DNA of 7,328 nucleotides from positions 1 through 7,328 of the forward strand of contig CALXON010000001.1 of NCBI GenBank assembly GCA_944389985.1, given 5' to 3'. The notes beneath the pieces were generated by a model, which was not told the DNA's origin, did no database searches, and saw only the letters and a program-made list of their open reading frames with translations. Source of the DNA: an uncultured Spirochaetaceae bacterium (GTDB taxonomy: Bacteria; Spirochaetota; Spirochaetia; Sphaerochaetales; Sphaerochaetaceae). The translations under genes and the position numbers were made by a program. Shown here piece after piece: positions 1-5,613 of this stretch. Numbering within the stretch: position 1 is the first letter of the stretch; each line of letters starts with the position of its first letter.

Positions 1-597
1 GAGGAGGAGAAGAGGGCCACCGCGTACCATGAGGCGGGACATACGCTCCTGCATTACTATCTCAAGAACGCCGATCCTCTGCACAAGGTCACCATCATAC
101 CGCACGGCAGGGCTCTGGGACTTACGATGTCGCTGCCAGAGAAGGATGCATACACAAAGAACAGATCCTTCCTCGAGGACAGGATCAAGATATGCATGGG
201 CGGCTATGTAGCTGAGGATATCGTGTACGGAGAGACCACCACCGGAACCTCCAACGACATAAAGCAGGCTACCGACATGGCAAGGCGCATGGTCACTGAG
301 TGGGGTATGTCGAACCTCGGCTTCATCTCGCTCGGAGGTGACGATGAACCGCTGTTCCTCGGCAGGGAGATCGCGAAACACAAGGATTTCTCCGATGAGA
401 TGATGAGGAGAATCGATGAGGAGATCTCAGGTATTCTCGCCAGATGCATGGAGGAGACAAGGACGATACTCACCGAGCACCGTGATCAGCTTGATGCGCT
501 TACCGATGCGCTTGTAGCGAAGGAAACACTCGATGACAAGGATATCAGGGAGATGTTCGGTTTCCCTCCTGTCCAGCATGTTTCAGAACTTAGATAG
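1..597 (+). CDS. ftsH: ATP-dependent zinc metalloprotease FtsH, C-terminal part (5' truncated by window)
   Basis: This is the peptidase half of FtsH, the membrane-anchored AAA+ protease that degrades misassembled membrane proteins and some short-lived cytosolic proteins. The 198 visible residues open a few residues before the zinc motif HEAGH (residues 10-14 of the fragment, nt 28-42; two His ligands and the catalytic Glu). The GTSNDIKQAT segment follows; its Asp (fragment residue 86) is the third zinc ligand in the family. Next come the typical MVTEWGMS stretch and an FLGRE motif, then a helical tail ending near GFPPVQHVSELR. The transmembrane and AAA domains lie upstream of the window. The gene stops with TAG at 595-597, and lepA starts 3 nt later in the same frame. 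The product is unambiguous. Only the upstream boundary and promoter are unseen. Confidence 0.97.
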   Translation, partial: EEEKRATAYHEAGHTLLHYYLKNADPLHKVTIIPHGRALGLTMSLPEKDAYTKNRSFLEDRIKICMGGYVAEDIVYGETTTGTSNDIKQATDMARRMVTEWGMSNLGFISLGGDDEPLFLGREIAKHKDFSDEMMRRIDEEISGILARCMEETRTILTEHRDQLDALTDALVAKETLDDKDIREMFGFPPVQHVSELR

Positions 598-600
598 AAT

Positions 601-2409
601 ATGGATACATCCCACAAGAGGAATTTCTGCATAATTGCACATATCGACCATGGGAAGTCGACACTGGCGGACCGCTTCATAGAGCGTGCCCGCCTTGTCA
701 CTTCAAGAGGGCCCCAGCAGACCCAGATCCTTGACAATATGGATATCGAGAGGGAGAGGGGCATAACGATCAAGAGCCAGGCTGTGACAGTCCCGTATAC
801 CGCATCGGACGGAGAGGAGTATGAGCTCAATCTCGTAGATACTCCGGGACATGTTGACTTCACATACGAGGTCTCGAGAGCGATCTCATCCTGCGAGGGC
901 GCGCTTCTTCTCATAGACGCGTCCCAGGGAGTCGAGGCTCAGACGCTTGCGAATCTCTACCTTGCGATGGAGCACAATCTTGAGATCATTCCTGTCATAA
1001 ACAAGATAGACCTTCCTTCTGCAGACATCCCGTCCTGTCTTCATCAGATCGACCATGATCTCGGACTCGATCCCGATACGGCATGCTATGTGTCCGCGAA
1101 GACCGGGGAGGGGGTTGATACGCTCTATGAGGCGATCGTGAATCTCATACCGCCACCGGATGGAAAGAAGGATGACAGGCTCAAGGCGCTGATCTTCGAT
1201 TCTCACTATGATCCGTACCGCGGAGTCATCGTCCACTGCCGTGTGTTCTCGGGAGTGATGAAACCCGGAGATGAGATACGCCTCATGCACTCCGGTGCGG
1301 AGTACAAGGTCGAGGATACAGGCATTTTCCAGCTCCAGCTGGTCTCCAAGAGCTCTCTGGAAGCCGGGGATGTCGGATACTTCATCGCCGGTATCAAGAC
1401 GATCTCGGATATCCGCGTAGGAGACACTGTGACGCTCAAGTCAGCTCCCGCAGATGAACCGATGGCCGGATTCAAGGAAGTCAAGCCTGTTGTATTCTCC
1501 TCCATCTATCCTGTCGACTCAAATGACTATGAGGAGCTTGAGGAGGCCATAGGAAGGCTGAAACTCAATGATGCCTCTCTCGTATATGAGAAGGACAACT
1601 CCGCAGCCCTCGGTTTCGGATTCAGATGCGGATTTTTAGGAATGCTCCATCTGGAAGTGATACAGGAGAGGATTGAGCGTGAGTTCGATCTCTCGATCGT
1701 CTTCACATCTCCGTCCGTACGCTACATCGTACATATGAAGAACGGGGAGACACTTGAGATAGACAATCCTCTCGAGTATCCGGAGCCGATGCGCATTGAG
1801 TCCACTGAGGAGCCTTACATACAGGCGAACATAATAACACCTACGGAGTATGTGGGACCGATCATCACGCTCTGTCTTGAGAAGAGGGGCGTGCAGACCG
1901 GCATGAACTATCTCGACGAGAAGCGTGTCGAGCTGATATATGAGATGCCGCTTGCTGAAGTGCTCTTCGACTTCTATGACAGACTCAAATCGATATCGCG
2001 CGGATACGCCTCCTTCGATTATAATGTCATAGGATACAAGCCCACTGAACTGGTCAGGATGGACATCCTTGTGAACGGTGACAGCGTTGACGCTCTGTCA
2101 CAGCTTGTCTACAAGGGCAATGCCCAGCAGCGTGGAAGGGTTGTCTGCGAACGGCTGAAGAAGGAGATACCGAGGCAGCAGTTCAAGATCGCGATCCAGG
2201 CGGCCATCGGTGGACAGATAATCTCACGCGAGACTGTATCGGCGTACAGGAAGGATGTCACCGCCAAGTGTTATGGTGGTGATATCTCCAGAAAGCGTAA
2301 GCTTCTCGAGAAGCAGAAGGAGGGCAAGAAGCGCATGAAGATGGTCGGCAATGTCGAGATACCTCAGAGCGCGTTCCTTGCAGTGCTGAAAACGGAGGAT
2401 GATGAGTGA
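601..2409 (+). CDS. lepA: Elongation factor 4 (LepA) translational GTPase
   Basis: LepA/EF-4 is a ribosome-associated GTPase implicated in back-translocation or ribosome biogenesis. It acts in the cytosol, with part of the pool at the membrane. At 602 residues it has the family's usual length. The G motifs are intact: G1 AHIDHGKST (13-21), G2 around RGITI (53-57), G3 DTPGH (80-84), G4 NKID (134-137) and G5 SAKTG (165-169). The C-terminus carries the LepA-specific basic segment GGDISRKRKLLEKQKEGKKR. The ATG follows the ftsH TAG by 3 nt. I see no convincing Shine-Dalgarno sequence before it, so initiation may rely on termination-reinitiation from ftsH. The gene runs directly into galM. Nothing is truncated or missing. 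Confidence 0.98.
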   Translation: MDTSHKRNFCIIAHIDHGKSTLADRFIERARLVTSRGPQQTQILDNMDIERERGITIKSQAVTVPYTASDGEEYELNLVDTPGHVDFTYEVSRAISSCEGALLLIDASQGVEAQTLANLYLAMEHNLEIIPVINKIDLPSADIPSCLHQIDHDLGLDPDTACYVSAKTGEGVDTLYEAIVNLIPPPDGKKDDRLKALIFDSHYDPYRGVIVHCRVFSGVMKPGDEIRLMHSGAEYKVEDTGIFQLQLVSKSSLEAGDVGYFIAGIKTISDIRVGDTVTLKSAPADEPMAGFKEVKPVVFSSIYPVDSNDYEELEEAIGRLKLNDASLVYEKDNSAALGFGFRCGFLGMLHLEVIQERIEREFDLSIVFTSPSVRYIVHMKNGETLEIDNPLEYPEPMRIESTEEPYIQANIITPTEYVGPIITLCLEKRGVQTGMNYLDEKRVELIYEMPLAEVLFDFYDRLKSISRGYASFDYNVIGYKPTELVRMDILVNGDSVDALSQLVYKGNAQQRGRVVCERLKKEIPRQQFKIAIQAAIGGQIISRETVSAYRKDVTAKCYGGDISRKRKLLEKQKEGKKRMKMVGNVEIPQSAFLAVLKTEDDE

Positions 2410-3356
2410 TGGAAAGGGTTAAGTTCGGAACAACAGCCGACGGAAAGGATGTCGAGAGAATCTCATTTCAGGCGGGGCGTTATTTCTTCTCTGTGCTGAC
2501 ATACGGCGCAGTGCTGTACAGCTATGGATTCGATGACGTGAATGTCGTGCTCAATCACAGGACACTTCATGACTATGAGACGCTCGGTGGCTTTCTCGGT
2601 GCGGTCGTAGGTCCGTATGCGAACAGGATCGCCAGAGCTGAGTTCACACTTGACGGTACGACGTACAGCCTTGAGAAGAACAACGGAAGGAACAACCTCC
2701 ATGCAGGATCAGCATGTTTCGGCAAGATGGTCTGGTCTGTGATCGGCATCGGAGAGAACTCCGTCACTCTCGGTCTTTCCACTCCTGACATGGCAGGAGG
2801 CTTCCCCGGCAGCCATGATATAAGCATTACATACTCACTCTCTTCTGATGGAACCCTTGTCCTCGATTACTCGATGACATCTTCTAGGAAGTGTCCTGCA
2901 GCTCTCACCAACCATGCATACTTCAATCTCAACGGTGGAGAGGGAACGGTTGTGGATCATATTCTCACGGTTCCTGCGGAGAAGTTCGTCGATGTCGATG
3001 ATGAGCTCATTCCTGTAGCTGTCAGAAGTGTCGGGGGTACCGATTTCGATTTCAGGACACCTCACCGTGTGGGAGAGAGAAGGGGCGGAGCTTATGACAA
3101 CAGCTTCTGTCTTGAGAAAGGTGCCGTGGTCCATGCAGAGGGCGCGAAGGCGGTCCTTGAGATGAGGACCGATGAGCCGGCTGTGCAGATCTACACAGGA
3201 ACTGGACTTGGTGGTGATCATGAGCCGCTTCAGGGCATCTGCTTTGAATCCGGCCGTTATCCTGACAGCCCGAACCATCCGGAGTACCCGGGAGTGTACA
3301 CAGAGCCCGGAAAGACTCTGAGGACAGTGACTGCTTACAATCTGAAGGCGAAATGA
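2409..3356 (+). CDS. galM: Aldose 1-epimerase (mutarotase)
   Basis: GalM interconverts the alpha and beta anomers of galactose, glucose and related aldoses in the cytosol, feeding sugar catabolism. Counting from the ATG at 2409 (315 aa), visible landmarks are GPYANRIARA (68-77) and GRNNLHAG (93-100, substrate-binding His98). The catalytic acid is expected at His169 in TNHAYFNL, a sugar-contacting Asp at 230 in YDN, and the catalytic base at Glu280 in ICFESGRYPDSPNHP. Length and motif order match the family. A GTG at 2406 directly precedes the ATG; GTG would overlap the lepA stop as GTGA and the ATG overlaps it as TGATG. The Shine-Dalgarno GGAGG at 2394-2398 lies inside lepA, 7 nt from GTG and 10 nt from ATG. 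Both starts are credible; I prefer ATG as the stronger codon. Translation is probably coupled to lepA. Confidence 0.95.
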   Translation: MERVKFGTTADGKDVERISFQAGRYFFSVLTYGAVLYSYGFDDVNVVLNHRTLHDYETLGGFLGAVVGPYANRIARAEFTLDGTTYSLEKNNGRNNLHAGSACFGKMVWSVIGIGENSVTLGLSTPDMAGGFPGSHDISITYSLSSDGTLVLDYSMTSSRKCPAALTNHAYFNLNGGEGTVVDHILTVPAEKFVDVDDELIPVAVRSVGGTDFDFRTPHRVGERRGGAYDNSFCLEKGAVVHAEGAKAVLEMRTDEPAVQIYTGTGLGGDHEPLQGICFESGRYPDSPNHPEYPGVYTEPGKTLRTVTAYNLKAK

Positions 3357-3964
3357 TGGATGTGAAGCTTATCGGAGTGACCGGAGGTTCCGGATCGGGA
3401 AAGAGCACCGTGGTCAGAAGGATCCGCGAGGTACAGCCTGCCTCGGTGCTTGTGTCGCAGGACAATTACTATAAGAGTGCTCCGTACATAAGCAATGACA
3501 ACATCACCGCATACAACTTTGACCATCCGGATGCATTCGACATGGATCTGATGGTCAGCAATCTCACGGATCTGAAGGACGGGAAGGCCGTCATGATGCC
3601 TCAGTATGACTTCGTCCATCACAGACGTAAGGATGAGAAAGTCCTCGTCGAGCCGGAGAAGCTCATCATAATTGATGGCCTGATGATCCTCTACGACAGG
3701 CGTATCCGTGACCTCCTTGACCTGAAACTCTATGTGGACACTCCTCCTGACATCAGGTTCATACGCCGTCTGCAGAGGGATATCGCGGAGAGGGGAAGGA
3801 CTGTCGAGAGCGTCATCGAGCAGTATACAAAGGTCGTGCGCCCCGGACATTTCAGCTTCATAGAGCCATACAGGGAATTCGCTGATCTTATCATTCCGGA
3901 AGGCGGTTACAACGAGAACGCAATGCAGGTCATATTCTCATTCGTGAAGTCAATCTGTGACTGA
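3353..3964 (+). CDS. udk: Uridine kinase (P-loop nucleoside kinase family)
   Basis: The product phosphorylates uridine (and usually cytidine) to the monophosphate in pyrimidine salvage. The 203-residue protein opens with a Walker A motif GGSGSGKST (11-19). It continues with the nucleoside-binding QDNYYK (36-41, expected catalytic Asp37), the NFDHPDAFD motif (55-63), a Walker B-like IIIDGLMIL, and a lid-like RRLQRDIAERGR segment. The C-terminal FIEPYREFADLIIPEGG is typical of the family. The start overlaps the galM stop as ATGATG: ATG at 3353 (4-bp overlap) or the immediately following ATG at 3356. GAAGG at 3344-3348 is 4 and 7 nt away respectively, so 3356 is slightly better spaced. The stop TGA directly abuts the yidD stop on the other strand. 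Phosphoribulokinase is a distant relative but fits less well. Confidence 0.9.
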   Translation: MMDVKLIGVTGGSGSGKSTVVRRIREVQPASVLVSQDNYYKSAPYISNDNITAYNFDHPDAFDMDLMVSNLTDLKDGKAVMMPQYDFVHHRRKDEKVLVEPEKLIIIDGLMILYDRRIRDLLDLKLYVDTPPDIRFIRRLQRDIAERGRTVESVIEQYTKVVRPGHFSFIEPYREFADLIIPEGGYNENAMQVIFSFVKSICD

Positions 3965-4237
3965 TCACTTCTTCCTGTAGGCTATCCAGTCAGAGCGGAT
4001 CTTCTGCCATGACCATTCGTCAGGAACGGGATCAGGACCTCCGAGAAAGCTTTTCCTGCACCTTAAAAGCCTTGCAGTCCCCATGATTGTTCCCTTTATG
4101 ATTCCATGCTTCTTCACGGCTTCCATCATGTATATCGAGCAGGAGGGGGTGTATCTGCAGCATGGCCCTGTGAAAGGACTTATGAGAAGCTTGTAGATAT
4201 AGACAGGTATGAGATACAGCTCCCTGAGAATCTTCAT
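3965..4237 (-). CDS. yidD: Membrane protein insertion efficiency factor YidD
   Basis: YidD is a small membrane-peripheral protein that aids the YidC insertase. The 90 residues begin MKILRELYLIPVYIYKLLISP, an amphipathic N-terminal helix. The family core CRYTPSCSIYMMEAVKKHG follows (27-45), with Cys27 and Cys33 in the usual spots. Then come a GTARLLRCRKS segment and GGPDPVP (66-72). The frame extends upstream to a GTG at 4285, giving 106 aa. I chose the ATG at 4237 because family members normally start right at this helix and the extra 16 residues are uncharged or polar with no resemblance to the family. Neither start has a clear Shine-Dalgarno sequence. The gene stands alone on the minus strand, away from its common rnpA/yidC neighbourhood, and meets udk tail to tail. 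Confidence 0.92.
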   Translation of the reverse strand: MKILRELYLIPVYIYKLLISPFTGPCCRYTPSCSIYMMEAVKKHGIIKGTIMGTARLLRCRKSFLGGPDPVPDEWSWQKIRSDWIAYRKK

Positions 4238-4244
4238 AGGATGA

Positions 4245-4274
4245 AAGATAGCTGTTATGGAGACATGCTGGCAA
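4245..4274 (-). promoter_or_regulatory. Candidate yidD promoter
   Basis: On the minus strand, TTGCCA (4274-4269) and TATCTT (4250-4245) are separated by 18 bp. The -10 element ends 7 nt before the preferred yidD ATG, which would put transcription start at or next to the A of the start codon, making a leaderless message. This agrees with the missing Shine-Dalgarno sequence. The match to consensus is moderate and could be chance. Confidence 0.25.
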
Positions 4275-4325
4275 GTGGTATGCACGTTCGGGGATGGTGA
4301 GAAGAACTCTTTGTCCGGAAACTAC

Positions 4326-4355
4326 TTGACGCGCTCAGCTTTTATGTCATATGTT
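4326..4355 (+). promoter_or_regulatory. Possible upstream promoter of the rpmF operon
   Basis: TTGACG at 4326-4331 is followed after 18 bp by TATGTT at 4350-4355. The -35 is good (5 of 6) and the -10 weaker (4 of 6). The heptamer TTGACGC is shared with the downstream promoter, 44 bp apart. This may be a weaker second promoter or just a chance match. Confidence 0.25.
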
Positions 4356-4369
4356 CAAGAGGCAGAATA

Positions 4370-4398
4370 TTGACGCTGTATATCTGTTCTGCTAGAAT
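4370..4398 (+). promoter_or_regulatory. Sigma70-type promoter for rpmF-acpP-rnc
   Basis: TTGACG (4370-4375), a 17-bp spacer and TAGAAT (4393-4398) give a near-consensus housekeeping promoter, 5 of 6 at each element with ideal spacing. The expected start near 4405 would leave a leader of about 33 nt before the rpmF ATG, carrying a Shine-Dalgarno sequence at 4427-4432. It is the best promoter in the window, as expected for a ribosomal protein and ACP transcript. Confidence 0.65.
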
Positions 4399-4437
4399 CC
4401 CTTAGTCAGGGTGATTAAATTCTGAGAGAGGTAAGAA

Positions 4438-4623
4438 ATGGCAACTCCTAAGTATAAAACATCCAAGTCCAAGGCTGCTATGAGAAAGCATGCCAACATG
4501 AAGCTTTCAGCACCGAATCTGTCCGAGTGCCAGACATGCGGTAACCTGATTCCTTCCCATCGCGTATGCCCCAAGTGCGGCTACTATGCAGGCAAGCCTG
4601 TTGTCGTGAAAGACGAGGAGTAA
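4438..4623 (+). CDS. rpmF: 50S ribosomal protein L32
   Basis: L32 is a small basic protein of the large ribosomal subunit. The 61 residues begin MATPKYKTSKSKAAMRKH, the usual basic N-terminal arm. A zinc-ribbon with two CxxC pairs follows: Cys31/Cys34 and Cys44/Cys47. The protein is therefore the zinc-binding (C+) form rather than the zinc-independent paralogue made under zinc limitation. The Shine-Dalgarno AGAGGT at 4427-4432 sits 5 nt before the ATG. It is first in a three-gene unit with acpP and rnc; no plsX or fab gene intervenes, unlike the longer E. coli rpmF-plsX-fab-acpP cluster. The stop TAA is followed by one codon (GAG) and then the acpP ATG in the same frame. Confidence 0.97.
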   Translation: MATPKYKTSKSKAAMRKHANMKLSAPNLSECQTCGNLIPSHRVCPKCGYYAGKPVVVKDEE

Positions 4624-4626
4624 GAG

Positions 4627-4869
4627 ATGACAGAGAATGAAGTATTCGAGAAGGTGAAGTCACTTGTTGTTGAGAAGCTCAACGTCGACCCGGCAAAGGT
4701 GACGATGGATGCCAACTTCCGCAAGGATTTCGGCGCAGACAGCCTCGACACATATGAGCTTGTATATGCCATCGAGGAGGAGACAGGAATCACGATCTCC
4801 GATGATATGGCAAACGAGTTCGAGACAGTCGGCGATGCAGTACGCTACCTTGCAAAGGAACTTCAGTAA
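4627..4869 (+). CDS. acpP: Acyl carrier protein
   Basis: ACP carries growing acyl chains on a 4'-phosphopantetheine arm during fatty-acid synthesis. The 80-residue acidic protein has the canonical modification site in GADSLDTYELVYAIEEE, with Ser39 as the attachment residue and the helix II recognition face intact. Size and acidity are typical. GAGGAG at 4615-4620, inside the end of rpmF, is a strong Shine-Dalgarno sequence 6 nt before the ATG. The stop TAA is immediately followed by the TTG start of rnc, and an intrinsic terminator begins about 20 nt after the stop. Most transcripts may therefore end just past acpP. Linkage to rnc is common in bacteria. A specialised carrier protein is unlikely given the rpmF/rnc context. 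Confidence 0.97.
   Translation: MTENEVFEKVKSLVVEKLNVDPAKVTMDANFRKDFGADSLDTYELVYAIEEETGITISDDMANEFETVGDAVRYLAKELQ
4855..4860 (+). promoter_or_regulatory. Ribosome binding site deciding the rnc TTG start
   Basis: AAGGAA at the very end of acpP lies 9 nt before the TTG at 4870. No ATG, GTG or other TTG lies in frame before the conserved RNase III core, so this site supports the unusual start codon. Confidence 0.6.
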
Positions 4870-5613
4870 TTGAACTCCTATCTGGCAAAGGCTCCCTCGC
4901 TTTCGGAGAAGCGTAAGAGGGAGCTTTTTTCTTTTATTAAAGACAATGAACTGGAGTTCTCCGATCTCAGACTCCTGAATCTGGCCTTTACCCATACGTC
5001 CTACGCGAATGAGACGAGGGGCGCCACTGACAGCAATGAGCGCCTTGAGTTCCTGGGGGACAGCGTTCTCGGTGTCATAACAGCCGAGTATCTCTTCCGT
5101 TCATTCACACGTTTCCAGGAAGGCGACTGTTCGAAGATAAAGGCTATAGTCGTCTCTGAGCAGAGTCTCTCAGAGGTGGCTCTTTCCATCCATCTTGACA
5201 AGTACATACTTGTCGGGAAGGGTGAGAGGAGCCAGGGCGGCAACCTGAAAAAGGCGATACTCGCTGATGCTACCGAGGCTGTCATAGCGGCTCTGTATCT
5301 TGATCAGGGGTTCGAGAGTGCGAAGAAGTTCGTCCTGTCATTCATTCCGCGTCAGGTGGAGAAGGTCCTTTCCAATCAGATAACCTACAAGGACTACAAG
5401 ACAGAGCTTCAGGAATTCCTGCAGAAGAGGCGGGGTAAGGTGCCTCGCTACATTCTTGTCTCACAGACAGGCCCTGACCATGATCAGGTGTTCTCTGTCT
5501 CGGTTGAGCTCGGGACGAAGGTGTTCGGACCTGCTGAGGGCAAGAACAAGAAGAGCGCGGAGCAGGCTGCTGCGAAACTTGCGCTCACTGCACTTGGGAT
5601 CGAGAAAGGCTGA
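4870..5613 (+). CDS. rnc: Ribonuclease III
   Basis: RNase III cuts double-stranded RNA, maturing rRNA precursors and regulating mRNAs. From the TTG at 4870 (247 aa) the catalytic domain shows AFTHTSYANE (39-48) and the signature NERLEFLGDSVLG (56-68, acidic Glu60 and Asp64). ADATEAVIAALYLDQG (132-147) supplies the second metal-binding pair, Asp133 and Glu136. A double-stranded RNA-binding domain occupies roughly 175-244 and ends in the usual KKSAEQAAAKLAL helix. The enzyme appears fully active. The TTG start abuts the acpP stop in the same frame. Codons 8-22 also encode a strong terminator hairpin and T-run, so expression is probably attenuated relative to acpP. The 3' end overlaps the convergent CCA-enzyme gene by 29 bp. 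Confidence 0.96.
   Translation: MNSYLAKAPSLSEKRKRELFSFIKDNELEFSDLRLLNLAFTHTSYANETRGATDSNERLEFLGDSVLGVITAEYLFRSFTRFQEGDCSKIKAIVVSEQSLSEVALSIHLDKYILVGKGERSQGGNLKKAILADATEAVIAALYLDQGFESAKKFVLSFIPRQVEKVLSNQITYKDYKTELQEFLQKRRGKVPRYILVSQTGPDHDQVFSVSVELGTKVFGPAEGKNKKSAEQAAAKLALTALGIEKG
4888..4935 (+). terminator. Intrinsic terminator embedded in the 5' coding region of rnc
   Basis: The perfect 8-bp arms GCTCCCTC (4891-4898) and GAGGGAGC (4917-4924) enclose an inner 4-bp stem GCTT/AAGC (4899-4902 with 4909-4912), a TCGGAG loop and a 4-nt bulge GTAA. Six T (4925-4930), then C and four more T, follow at once. The AAAG before the stem can pair with the T-run, lengthening the helix to about 12 bp. This has every feature of a rho-independent terminator. 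It follows the acpP stop by about 20 nt yet lies inside rnc, so it should act as a partial terminator or attenuator. Confidence 0.8.

Noticed and set aside
886..1290. Long minus-strand open frames within lepA, galM, udk and rnc
   Set aside because: Each is fully antisense to a protein with intact conserved motifs and shows no recognisable domain; they are chance frames.
3957..3968. GTGA/TCAC hairpin as a bidirectional udk/yidD terminator
   Set aside because: The stem is only 4 bp with a 4-nt loop, and there is no proper T-run on either side.
4049..4070. Inverted repeat GCTTTT/AAAAGC as a terminator
   Set aside because: It is a weak 6-bp AT-rich stem with a 10-nt loop inside yidD, and no T-run follows.
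4238..4285. Longer YidD starting at the GTG at 4285
   Set aside because: The added residues do not resemble the family, no Shine-Dalgarno sequence is present, and the family normally begins at the ATG at 4237.
4106..4300. Plus-strand 64-aa open frame opposite yidD
   Set aside because: It is antisense to a clear YidD, has no family resemblance or Shine-Dalgarno sequence, and looks like a chance frame.
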